From assembly GCA_963281255.1 (NCBI GenBank), contig OY725503.1, positions 3,596,001 through 3,660,000 of the forward strand: a stretch of DNA of 64,000 nucleotides, given 5' to 3'. The notes under the pieces were generated by a model. It saw only the letters and a program-made list of their open reading frames with translations. It did no database searches and was not told the DNA's origin. The DNA comes from Aphrocallistes beatrix (taxonomy: Eukaryota > Porifera > Hexactinellida > Sceptrulophora > Aphrocallistidae). The position numbers and the translations under genes were made by a program. Of the stretch, positions 1 to 10,331 are shown piece after piece; within the stretch, counting starts at the first letter, position 1; the number at the start of each line of letters is the position of its first letter.

Positions 1-3000
1 AATGGCCCGCAAACTCCAGTCGAATGGCCAACCACCTATTCGCACATATGCTAGGATAGTAAACTTCTTGATTGTGATCAACTCTTCGCTCATTTTCAAG
101 GATAAAGTCATTCTGTCGCTTATACCCGCGAATCGTACAAACTCCAGTCAGAGACTCCTGGAAATGAGCGTAGATGGGAGAGCGCGTGATGGACTCGATG
201 CGCTTCAGCTGACGAGAAGAGGCCACATAGAATCTCTGAACGCATAGATAGAAAATCAGGAGTGGGATAACCACAGTTAGAAAGAGGGGCGTGGCGTAAG
301 ATATGATAATGATGGTGATTACTACAGTAAAGAAAGTCCAGAGAAATTCGCGAATTGAGCTGGGAATAGTTTCATCAATGTAATATATGTCCTTTGAGAA
401 TCGGTTCATAATTCTTCCAATGGGTGTGGTATCAAAGAAGGACATGGGACAGCGAAGTATATTCAGAAGAATAATTTTATGAAGGTGGCGAGAAGCGAAA
501 ATTGCACCAAATGCAAACAGAAAACTAGAAACGAAGGTGAATAAACCCTGTACAATTCCTAGACCCCCATATACTCCGAGGTAGAGACCCACTTCAGGGT
601 CAGTACTGGTAACATTGGTTGCATTCGTTCCATTCGCACCTTGTGTGTACTGGTTACTCCAGTAGGCTAACCATATAGAAGTGCCTCCACTAGCCGCATA
701 AGTGAGGATTAATGCCAACAAGATCAACACGGACAGCACTAATCCGACAGACTTAACATAGGCGAACACTACGCTCATGTTGACTCGACCCGAGTCGGCC
801 TTCTCTTCATCGATCAGATTTCCACCTTTCTCACTCTTTGCCTTCTCAGTGTCGTCTTTTTTATCCACACCTCCTAGTTCTTTGACAACACCCTCAGGGC
901 TCTTTAAAGTTTCAATTTCGTCAACTTCGTCGTTCTCTGTGGCAGCATCAACTCCATTATCATGATGCACAAAGTTATTGATTAATTGGGCAATTCCACC
1001 ATTGTCCCTCATCACTGCAGCGTAATTGCCTTGTTCAACTATCCTACCATCTTGAAACATTGCTATACTGTCGCTTTCCGACACATAGTTGAGGTTATGC
1101 GTTACGAATATCCGAGTCTTGTTCTTCAACAGACCGTTAGGACCTATCACCTCCTCGTAGATGTGTTGGCCCACGTGTGCGTCCACTGCAGATAGTGTGT
1201 CATCCAGGAAGTACACGTCACAGTCCTGATACACAGCTCTGGCCAAACTCACTCTCTGCTTCTGGCCTCCACTCAGGTTGATGCCCTTCTCTCCGATCTC
1301 CGTCTGGTCCCCTGTGGGCAGGATCTGGATGTCAGTTTCTAGAGCACACGCCCTCAACACGTCCTGGTACCGGTCTGGCTGTTCCGGAGCTCCGAATAGG
1401 ATGTTGTCCTTCAAGCTGGCATTCTGCATCCAAGCTATTTGAGGTACGTAAGCTACTGTGCCTTGGACTCTAGCTTCTCCTTTTTGTTTTTCCATCTCAC
1501 CAAGGAGTGCCATCAAAAACGAACTCTTACCACTACCTACTTGACCTATCACGGACAAAAGGGAGCTTGGGTCGACGCGGATGCTGATGTTCTGCAGGAT
1601 AGGTGTGCTTTGTTTCTGCCAAGAGAAGTTTGCATTACTAAGTTGGATGGCCGCCTCACCCAGAACGGCTGGATTCCTCTTCCATTTCACACTTTGAGGA
1701 TCAAGATCCTCAAGGTTGAGGAACTTGTTCATTCTCGTTACGGAGACGCTACACTCGACTAGCAAAGAGACTAGAAACGGCAACATACTTATCGGGAAAC
1801 GTAGAATGTTGAACAGAGCCAAGGCAACAAATGCGCTTTCAGGTGTTAAGGGATTTCCGCTGAGGACATATGTAGCAAACGAGGCCAGGGAAACCATTAG
1901 TGGACTTGTCATCCATATGAAGGCATCGACAGAACCCAGGATTGCAGAGTATTGCAACATCTTCATCTCTTCGTTTCGTATAGAAAGCACTTCATCTCTA
2001 CTGGGATCTTCCCACGCGTACAACTTTATCACTTTTATCCCGTTCAGTATTTCAGTGATTGTCTTAATTCGTTTATCTTTCAACTCCATTTGCCTTTTCT
2101 GCAGTTTTCTGTTAATAGAACCAATGACAAGATGAATCGGTATCAGCAAGAACATAACAACGAGACCGGCGAACACTGCGTATTTAATAGCGAAGTATAG
2201 GAAAATGACAGAGAGTAGTATCTGGAAAGGAGCCGACCAGATCATGTGTATGTACGTCATCAGATCCATAAACCTCTGCGCGTCTACTGACATGAGATTT
2301 ACTATCTCTCCGATGGTACTCTTCTGCCGCGATTCGTGACTCAGTTTGAGGGATTTCCTGTAGATAATATTGACAAGAGCAGTTCTTATGTTCATTCCCA
2401 GGATGAATGCTTTCTGAAAGTATTGATGAAGGATCAACGATTGTAAGATGGAAGCTGCAAGCAAGATCCCTGCGTACACAATTCCGTGCCAATATGGTTC
2501 ACTAAGGTTCTGTACGAAACCAATCAACAACTTGAGAATCAGGGGACTAACGAAAGTTAAACAATCTTGCATGAATTTCATTAAACCACAAATCAAAAAG
2601 GGCAGCCAATAGGTCTTGACTAGGATGGAGAGTGAGTTCAAGAAAAGGGGGTTGGCATTCCCTTTTGTGGCACTGGCTTCTTTCTTTGCTTTAACAGACT
2701 GGAGAAGGGGCACTTTCTCTTCTGTTTGAATTGTTCCTAGTAAAAAATCGCTTGATTTAGGGGCAGGCTGTTTTGCCCAGCTTTCTTTTTTGCTTTTGAA
2801 AGCTTTCTCCCAATTCTCTCTAAAGGCAGGAGCGCAATACGCTGTCGTGTCAACTCGGTTCAGCGACCACAAGTCCGTTCTCTCGAGTGCCCGCTTATAT
2901 CCCGTCCACACTATCCCATTCAACCACCACCAGGTCAGCTGAGACAGGAAGGACGCTTTCTCTTCAGGGATGGGTTTCTCAATGCCTTTGAACCAACTGT

Positions 3001-3622
3001 CTGGGATCTTGTCAGGGAATAGCGTAATGATAAGCAGGGCGAGTCTTACACAGAGACTAGTGCAAGCGAAAGCGAGGCGTATTTTGTTAATGAATTCAGC
3101 GTTTGTGAAATTATTCCTGTTCCCCATTACATCCAGTGAATAAGTACGGATGTTGATCGCATCATGAATTACAAGTAGGAGCCAGAATATGTGAAAAAGT
3201 CCAGAGGTATAGATTCCTCTTTTACGATGATACTGTAGGACGAAGAGGGATAGAAACAGCGCTACGCCTACGATACAAGGGGTGACTAACTGGAAGATAG
3301 CGACGGAATCTATTTCGATAATGTACTCGTAGATTGAGAATATCAATTCCGCAGCGACAATCAGGATATGCATACACACCAATACTTCTTTGCTCACATT
3401 CCATATAGTGAGAGGGATACGAAACTTAGTTTTACGGAAATACAACATTTGCAGGACAGCAGCTAGACAGAAGAGAAGACATACCCCTGCAGACAACACT
3501 GTATCCTGGAAGCAGAGAGACAGGTCTATCTCGTCATAGCCCCTGTCTACGTCGTCTAGTGGCCCCCAGAACCTTGACACCGGTTGACAGTAATTGCATA
3601 GAAAATCGGATTTTGAGGCCAT
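1..3622 (-). CDS. ABCC/MRP-type ABC transporter, unit 1 (partial, runs off the left edge)
   Basis: This is a multidrug-resistance-associated (ABCC) exporter, an integral membrane ATPase expected to move conjugated organic anions. The start is the ATG at 3622, giving MASKSDFLCNYC. The frame runs leftward through TMD0, the L0 linker, TMD1, NBD1 (Walker A GQVGSGKSS, signature LSGGQKQR, Walker B FLDDTLSAVDA) and most of TMD2 before leaving the window. It aligns with unit 2 at a constant offset of 6014 bases with no net indel. I saw no stop in the stretches I translated, though I did not translate every codon. Differences are clustered, for example HLVIGS against NGVIAA near 2110-2140. The ABCC hallmark of Asp rather than Glu after Walker B in NBD1 is present. 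The family assignment is secure. The exact substrate is unknown. Confidence 0.93.
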   Translation of the reverse strand, partial: MASKSDFLCNYCQPVSRFWGPLDDVDRGYDEIDLSLCFQDTVLSAGVCLLFCLAAVLQMLYFRKTKFRIPLTIWNVSKEVLVCMHILIVAAELIFSIYEYIIEIDSVAIFQLVTPCIVGVALFLSLFVLQYHRKRGIYTSGLFHIFWLLLVIHDAINIRTYSLDVMGNRNNFTNAEFINKIRLAFACTSLCVRLALLIITLFPDKIPDSWFKGIEKPIPEEKASFLSQLTWWWLNGIVWTGYKRALERTDLWSLNRVDTTAYCAPAFRENWEKAFKSKKESWAKQPAPKSSDFLLGTIQTEEKVPLLQSVKAKKEASATKGNANPLFLNSLSILVKTYWLPFLICGLMKFMQDCLTFVSPLILKLLIGFVQNLSEPYWHGIVYAGILLAASILQSLILHQYFQKAFILGMNIRTALVNIIYRKSLKLSHESRQKSTIGEIVNLMSVDAQRFMDLMTYIHMIWSAPFQILLSVIFLYFAIKYAVFAGLVVMFLLIPIHLVIGSINRKLQKRQMELKDKRIKTITEILNGIKVIKLYAWEDPSRDEVLSIRNEEMKMLQYSAILGSVDAFIWMTSPLMVSLASFATYVLSGNPLTPESAFVALALFNILRFPISMLPFLVSLLVECSVSVTRMNKFLNLEDLDPQSVKWKRNPAVLGEAAIQLSNANFSWQKQSTPILQNISIRVDPSSLLSVIGQVGSGKSSFLMALLGEMEKQKGEARVQGTVAYVPQIAWMQNASLKDNILFGAPEQPDRYQDVLRACALETDIQILPTGDQTEIGEKGINLSGGQKQRVSLARAVYQDCDVYFLDDTLSAVDAHVGQHIYEEVIGPNGLLKNKTRIFVTHNLNYVSESDSIAMFQDGRIVEQGNYAAVMRDNGGIAQLINNFVHHDNGVDAATENDEVDEIETLKSPEGVVKELGGVDKKDDTEKAKSEKGGNLIDEEKADSGRVNMSVVFAYVKSVGLVLSVLILLALILTYAASGGTSIWLAYWSNQYTQGANGTNATNVTSTDPEVGLYLGVYGGLGIVQGLFTFVSSFLFAFGAIFASRHLHKIILLNILRCPMSFFDTTPIGRIMNRFSKDIYYIDETIPSSIREFLWTFFTVVITIIIISYATPLFLTVVIPLLIFYLCVQRFYVASSRQLKRIESITRSPIYAHFQESLTGVCTIRGYKRQNDFILENERRVDHNQEVYYPSICANRWLAIRLEFAGH

Positions 3623-3639
3623 CCTTTTAGAAATGATCA

Positions 3640-3925
3640 GATTCTTCAAACAGTCCAGAGAAAATAAGATTTTAGAATTAATACATACAATGCATTTATA
3701 TGAATTGCACGGTGCTGTATTTATATTACTTGTACACTAATGATACTGGATACGTTTCTTCGTCAGAGGTACTATATTTTGGAAATTATGCAAGAGAATT
3801 GTTATTAATTATGATAATGTAGACCCATTTGCTACAATCATGGTGATGTCACGAATGTCTCAACCATTTTATATGACAACGAAGCCATAAAAATGCTGCG
3901 GTGGCTGTTTTATAAAATAAAGTAA
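3640..3925 (-). promoter_or_regulatory. Upstream region of ABCC unit 1, conserved with unit 2
   Basis: About 280 bases upstream of unit 1 align with the region upstream of unit 2 (9660-9940). Shared blocks include AATGCATTTATATGAATTGCA-like sequence, GATACTGGATACG and TGATGTCACGAAT, which contains a CRE-like TGACATCA on the minus strand. The similarity fades where the fold-back element begins. Conservation next to the start codon suggests each unit carries its own promoter, but no transcription start can be read from sequence. Confidence 0.5.
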
Positions 3926-3928
3926 GGT

Positions 3929-5000
3929 CATAGACTACTGTATATAAGGCCTCACAGTAACTTGCGGATTTGGGACTAGGGATGGCGGTAGAAGATGGTT
4001 GAACTAATACATGAGTTGCTTCAAATCATTAACAAAGCACAATAGAGCTTAGGAATGTATTACCAGCATATATAAATATGGTTTCAAAGTACCCATATCC
4101 GTTGTTAAAATTTAGATGCGTCACCATATGGTTGCGCGCAGGATATATTTGTGACAAATTGGTGACTTTTAGAGGTCGTTTAAGGGCATTTCTAGGTGTT
4201 TTATTATATATTTTTTCGCATAGAACTGAGATGTGAATGGGTTAATACAAAATTTGGAATTTTTTCATGGAATGTTGCTACATTCCAGTGTTGCTATGGA
4301 AACGTGTTTTGATCAGTTGGGGTCATATCTGAAAACCGAGATAGCTTGACATTCAAATGTAATTCCATTTGATAGCGAAAAGACTACTTCCTATTAAGCG
4401 ATAATATAATTTCGACGTCTAAATTCAATGTTTTACGAGATATTCGACAAATTACCAAATGTGACCAATATGATAAATTGTCTAATAACTCGTAAACCAT
4501 TGAATTTAGACAAATAGATTATATTATCACTTAATAGGAAATAGTCTTTTGGCTACCAAATGGAATTACATTTGAATGTCTAGCTCTTGCGGTTTTCAAG
4601 ATATAACCCCAACTGACCAAAACACGTTTCCATAGCAACACTGGAATGTCGCAACATTCCATGAAAAATTCCAAATTCTTCGTATTAACCCATTCACATC
4701 TCAGTTCTATGCGAAAAAATATATAATAAAACACCTAGAAATGCCCTTAAACGACCTCTAAAAATCACCAATTTGTCACAAATATATCCTGCGCGCAACC
4801 ATATGGTGACGCATCTAAATTTTAACAATGGATATGGGTACTTTGACACCATATTTATATAAGCTGGTAATACATTCCTAAGCACCATTGTGCTTTGTTA
4901 ATGATTTAAGGCAGCTCATATATTAGTTCAACCATCTTCTACCGCATCCCTAGTCCCAAATCCGAAAGTTACTGTGAGGCCTTATATATAGTGGGCTATG
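3929..5000. mobile_element. Fold-back transposable element with 7-bp target duplication
   Basis: Two arms of about 520 bases form an almost complete inverted repeat around a short AT-rich centre near 4455-4475. The ends read CATAG.C.ACT.TATATAAGG and its complement. The element is flanked on both sides by the direct repeat GTAAGGT (3922-3928 and 5001-5007). Arm identity looks around 90% by eye. Short open frames inside are mirror images of one another and are not genes. No transposase is encoded, so it is a non-autonomous snap-back element. The superfamily is undetermined; a 7-8 bp duplication would be compatible with hAT-like elements. Confidence 0.88.
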
Positions 5001-5009
5001 GTAAGGTGT

Positions 5010-5425
5010 TAAATAATCACGAGATTTGATATTGTTTCACGGCTAGCTGAAAATTCCTTAAAATTTATACTGAAATTCGTCCACTACTATAGATTTGTCG
5101 CATATGCTGCTGTCTCATCATGCCGTTTGGTAGCACGATCTTTTAGTTCAAAACGTATGATGAATAAGTTTAGAAACACAAGACTTACCAAATAATGAAG
5201 TTCAAAGGAAAAAAATCATCAATTTAACGAAAATATTCGTGCCAAAATAAGCGAAAGAACCAATGGTCTTCTTACCATTTCGTCCCAGAGACCGATATAT
5301 CGGATACTCTTTCCTGACGAAGAAATATTTACATTCTACAATGCTCAAAATGCTAGGATTCTAGCGAGATCCTCGAGTGATATTCCTAATCCTATTTTTT
5401 TAAATTTAAAGGACGAATATTAAAG
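5010..5425. mobile_element. Rearranged Tc1/mariner (IS630)-like transposase fossil downstream of ABCC unit 2
   Basis: The plus strand at about 5300-5395 translates to RILFPDEEIFTFYNAQNAR. This matches the region around the first catalytic Asp of Tc1/mariner transposases (ILF.DEKIFT..). The block at 5010-5190 holds the N-terminal helix-turn-helix part (EFSASRETISNLV) on the opposite strand. In the copy at 9945-10260 both parts lie in the same direction, so one half here has been inverted. The reading frame is broken and pieces are missing; this is a relic. Confidence 0.65.
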
Positions 5426-5459
5426 TATTAAATAATAATTCTAGTTAAAATAAACTTAC

Positions 5460-8400
5460 TAAAAGGATCTAAGTTGGAACGGATGGTGCCAGAAAACAGG
5501 ACAGGGTCCTGGGGGATTATGGTGAGTCGAGAACGTAAATCACTCAGTCCCACATCTGCTATATTCACTCCGTCTATCATAATATTTCCTTCAGCAGCCT
5601 CCAGGATCCGAAACAGAGCTAGCGTCAGAGAGGATTTGCCAGCTCCTGTCCTGCCTACGACAGCCAGCTTCTGACTGCCCTTTACCTCCAGGTCCAGTTT
5701 GTCTATCACTACATCCAGGTCCGGTCGATACCGGACGCTGTATTGGTTGAACTGGACTACTCCCTGTTGTGGCCAGTTCGCAGGCAGGTTTATGTTCTCT
5801 GTCACTGCCGAGGCCTCTGTTTTCAACTCAGCGTACTCTTTCACTCGTTCCACGGACACGATGTTAGCTTCCAGTTCTGATGTCATGCGCACTAACCAAT
5901 TCAACACTTGAGTAATACTCAGTGCATAGCTGATCGACAACCCGATAAGACCTGCGTTGGTAATTTGTAGTTGTCTCGAGATGACGGCAAAAAGGGCGGC
6001 AAAGAACACCACAAAATGGCCTACGAACTCCAGTCGAATGGCCAACCACCTATTCGCACATATGCTAGGATAGTACACTTCTTGATTGTGATCAACTCTG
6101 CGCTCATTCTCAAGGATAAAGTCATTCTGTCGCTTATACCCGCGAATCGTGCTAACTCCAGTCAGAGACTCCTGGAAATGAGCGTAGATGGGAGAGCGCG
6201 TGATAGACTCAATGCGCTTCAGCTGACGAGAAGAGGCCACATAGAATCTCTGAACGCATAGATAGAAAATCAGGAGTGGGATAACCACAGTTAGAAAGAG
6301 GGGCGTGGCGTAAGATATGATAATGATGGTCATTATTACACTAAAGAATGTCGAGAGGAAACTGCGAATTGACCTTGGAATAGTTTCGTCAATGTAATAT
6401 ATGTCTTTTGAGAATCGATTCATAATTCTTCCAATGGGTGTGGTATCAAAGAAGGACATGGGACAGCGAAGTATATTCAGAAGAATAATTTTATGAAGGT
6501 GGCGAGAAGCGAAAATTGCACCAAATGCAAACATATAGCTAGAAGCGAAGGTGAATAAACCCTGTACAACTCCTAGACCCCCATATACTCCGAGGTAGAG
6601 ACCCACTTCAGGGTCAGTACTGGTAACATTGGTTGCATTCGTTCCATTCGCACCTTGTGTGTACTGGTTACTCCAGTAGGCTAACCATATAGAAGTGCCT
6701 CCACTAGCCACATAAGTGAGGATATATGCTAACAAGATCAACACGGACAGCACGAACCCCATAGACTTAACGTAGACGAACACTACGCTCATGTTGACTC
6801 GACCCGAGTCGGCCTTCTCTTCATCGATCAGATTTCCACCTTTCTCACTCTTTGATTTCTCAGTGTCGTCTTTTTTATCCACACCTCCTAGTTCTTTGAC
6901 AACACCCTCAGGGCTCTTTAAAGTTTCAATTTCGTCAACTTCGTCGTTCTCTGTGGCAGCATCAACTCCATTATCATGATGCACAAAGTTATTGATTAAT
7001 TGGGCAATTCCACCATTGTCCCTCATCACTGCAGCGTAATTGCCTTGTTCAACTATCCTACCATCTTGAAACATTGCTATACTGTCGCTTTCCGACACAT
7101 AGTTGAGGTTATGCGTTACGAATATCCGAGTCTTGTTCTTCAACAGACCGTTAGGACCTATCACCTCCTCGTAGATGTGTTGGCCCACGTGTGCGTCCAC
7201 TGCAGATAGTGTGTCATCCAGGAAGTACACGTCACAGTCCTGATACACAGCTCTGGCCAAACTCACTCTCTGCTTCTGGCCTCCACTCAGGTTGATACCC
7301 TTCTCTCCGATCTCCGTCTGGTCCCCTGTGGGCAGGATCTGGATGTCAGTTTCTAGAGCACACGCCCTCAACACGTCCTGGTACCGGTCTGGCTGTTCCG
7401 GAGCTCCGAATAGGATGTTGTCCTTCAAGCTGGCATTCTGCATCCAAGCTATTTGAGGTACGTAAGCTACTGTGCCTTGGACTCTAGCTTCTCCTTTTTG
7501 TTTTTCCATCTCACCAAGGAGTGCCATCAAAAACGAACTCTTACCACTACCTACTTGACCTATTATGGACAAAAGGGAACCTGGGTCGACGCGGATGTTG
7601 AGGTTCTGCAGGATAGGTGTGCTTTGTTTTTGCCAAGAGAAGTTTGCATTACTAAGTTGGATGGCCGCCTCACCCAGAACGGCTGGATTCCTCCTCCATT
7701 TCACACTTTGAGGATCAAGATCCTCATGGTTGAGGAACTTGTTCATTCTCGTTACCGAGACGCTACACTCGACAAGGAAAGAGACTAGAAACGGCAACAT
7801 ACTTATCGGGAAACGTAGAATGTTGAACAGAGCCAAGGCAACAAATGCGCTTTCAGGTGTTAAGGGATTTCCGCTGAGGACATATGTAGCAAACGAGGCC
7901 AGGGAAACCATTAGTGGACTTGTCATCCATATGAAAGTCGCGACAGAACCCAGGATTGCAGAGTATTGCAACATCTTCATCTCTTCGTTTCGTATAGAAA
8001 GCACTTCATCTCTACTGGGATCTTCCCACGCATATAACTTTATCACTTTTATCCCGTTCAGTATTTCAGTGATTGTCTTAATTCGTTTATCTTTCAACTC
8101 CATTTGCCTTTTCTGCAGTTTTCTGTTAATAGCAGCAATCACACCGTTAATCGGTATCAGCAAGAACATAACAACGAGACCGGCGAACACTGCGTATTCA
8201 ATAGCGAAGTATAGGAAAATGACAGAGAGTAGTATCTGGAGAGGAGCCGACCAGATCATGTGTATGTACGTCATCAGATCCATAAACCTCTGCGCGTCTA
8301 CTGACATGAGATTTACTATCTCTCCGATGGTACTCTTCTGCCGCGATTCGTGACTCAGTTTGAGGGATTTCCTGTAGATAATACTGACAAGAGCAGTTCT

Positions 8401-9636
8401 TATGTTCATTCCCAGGACGAATGCTTTCTGAAAGTATTGATGAAGGATCAACGATTGTAAGAAAGAGACTGCAAGCAAGATCCCTGCGTATACAATTCCG
8501 TGCCAATATGGTTCACTAAGGTTCTGTGCGAAACCAATCAACAACTTGAGAATTTGTGGACTAACGAAAGTTAAACAATCTTGCATGAATTTCATCGAAG
8601 CACAAAACAAAAAGGGCAGCCAATAGGTCTTGACTAGGATGAAGAATGAGTTTACGAAAAGGGGGTTGGCATTCTCTTTTTTGGCACTGGATTCTTTCTT
8701 TGCTTTAACAGACTGGAGAAGGGGCACTTTCTCTTCTGTTTGAATTGTTCCTAGTAAAAAATCGCCTGATTTAGGGGCAGGTTGTTTTGCCCAGCTTTCT
8801 TTTTTGCTTTTAAAAGCTTTCTCCCAATTCTCTCTAAAGGCAGGAGCGCAATACGCTGTCGTGTCAACTCGGTTCAGCGACCACAAGTCCGTTCTCTCGA
8901 GTGCCCGCTTATATCCCGTCCACACTATCCCATTCAACCACCACCAGGTCAGCTGAGACAGGAAGGACGCTTTCTCTTCAGGGATGGGTTTCTCAATGCC
9001 TTTGAACCAACTGTCTGGGATCTTGTCAGGGAAGAGCGTAATGATAAGCAGGGCGAGTCTTACACAGAGACTAGTGCAAGCGAAAGCGAGGCGTATTTTG
9101 TTAATGAATTCAGCGTTTGTGAAATTATTCCTGTTCCCCATTACATCCAGTGAATAAGTACGGATGTTGATCGCATCATGAATTACAAGTATGAACCAGA
9201 ATATGTGAAAAAGTCCAGAGGTGTAGATTCCTCTTTTACGATGATACTGTAGGACGAAGAGGGATAGAAACAGCGCTACGCCTACGATACAAGGGGTGAC
9301 TAACTGGAAGATAGCGACGGAATCTATTTCGATAATGTACTCGTAGATTGAGAATATCAATTCCGCAGCGACAATCAGGATATGCATACACACCAATACT
9401 TCTTTGCTCACATTCCATATAGTGAGAGGGATACGAAACTTAGTTTTACGGAAATATAACATTTGCAGGAGAGCAGCTAGACAGAAGAGAAGACATACCC
9501 CTGCAGACAACACTGTATCCTGGAAGCAGAGAGACAGGTCTATCTCGTCATAGCCCCTGTCTACGTCGTCTAGTGGCCCCCAGAACCTAGACACCGGTTG
9601 ACAGTAATTGCATAGAAAATCGGATTTTGAGGTCAT
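5460..9636 (-). CDS. ABCC/MRP-type ABC transporter, unit 2 (last exon not found)
   Basis: This exon of about 1392 codons encodes an ABCC exporter. Its order is TMD0 (NYCQPVSRFWGPLDD and following helices), L0 linker, TMD1, NBD1 (GQVGSGKSS, LSGGQKQRVSLARAV, FLDDTLSAVDA), TMD2 and the first half of NBD2 (Walker A VVGRTGAGKSS, Q-loop IPQDPVLFSGT). Coding stops being recognisable at NLDPF, exactly where a strong donor (A|GTAAGT) occurs at 5459. Reading through adds only about ten residues before a stop. The expected final ~150 residues (NBD2 signature, Walker B, His switch) are not present between here and unit 1. The ATG at 9636 matches the start of unit 1; an upstream in-frame TTG is not credible as a start. 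Confidence 0.93.
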
Positions 9637-9659
9637 CCTCTTCAGATTCTTCAAAATGA

Positions 9660-9940
9660 AACTATTCCAGCCCAGAAGATAAGTTTTCAGAATTAATACA
9701 TATAATGCATTTATATGAATTGCAAGGATGTGTTGTCTATTTATATAACACTGATGATACTGGATACGTCTCTTTGTCTAAGGTACATTTGGTAATACAA
9801 GAAATTTGCTATTAATGTACACTTCTCATTTGCCACAATCGTGTGTGATGTCACGAATATCTCCAGTCATTTTCTATGGCGCTGAAGCCATACACATGCT
9901 GAGCACTATAATTTTAAATAAACTGAAGCGTCAATTAAGT
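9660..9940 (-). promoter_or_regulatory. Upstream region of ABCC unit 2
   Basis: This stretch is homologous to 3640-3925 ahead of unit 1 and has the same blocks, including GTGTGATGTCACGAAT and GATACTGGATACG. It is presumed promoter and 5' untranslated sequence. It ends where the mariner-like relic starts. Confidence 0.45.
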
Positions 9941-9944
9941 CTTG

Positions 9945-10260
9945 TGTTTCTTAACTTATTCATCATGCATTTTGAACTAATTTAGCGTACTACCAAACGG
10001 CATAATGACAGATCTACAGAAGTTGACGTCCGAGGTCTGCAAGGATACCAGCATTGAAGAACAAATTTCATGTCAATTTTTAAGGAATTCGCGAGATTCA
10101 TGAGGAAAGTGGCTCGTGAATTTTCCGTTAGCCATAAAACGGTTCCAAATCTCGTGATTAAGAATCGGATACTCTTTTCTGACGAAGAATATTTACATTC
10201 TACAATGCTCAAAATGCTAGGATTCTAGCGAGATCCTCGAGTGATATTCTTGAGCTTATT
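9945..10260 (+). mobile_element. Tc1/mariner-like transposase fossil downstream of ABCC unit 3
   Basis: The plus strand near 10098-10200 reads MRKVAREFSVSHKTVPNLV and then RILFSDEE. These are the helix-turn-helix (..SMRKMARE..S..T...IV) and the first catalytic block of IS630/Tc1/mariner transposases, joined by an internal deletion. A one-base deletion after GACGAAGAA, relative to the copy at 5300, breaks the frame. The homologous fossil downstream of unit 2 shows that the insertion predates duplication of the units. Confidence 0.65.
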
Positions 10261-10331
10261 TTTTAATTTAAAGGACGAGTATTTAATACTTACTTGATTA
10301 AGAATAATAAATATGGGTAAAATAAACTTAC

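Noticed and set aside
2-1762. Several plus-strand open frames over the ABCC units (also 5971-8353, 10313-12712)
   Set aside because: They are antisense shadows of the ABCC exons, repeat identically in each unit because the units are homologous, and show no recognisable domain.
4531-4888. Two short minus-strand open frames
   Set aside because: They lie in one arm of the fold-back element, and mirror versions exist in the other arm; they are not genes.
9982-10212. Minus-strand 76-residue open frame
   Set aside because: It is antisense to the mariner-like relic, whose plus strand carries the recognisable motifs.
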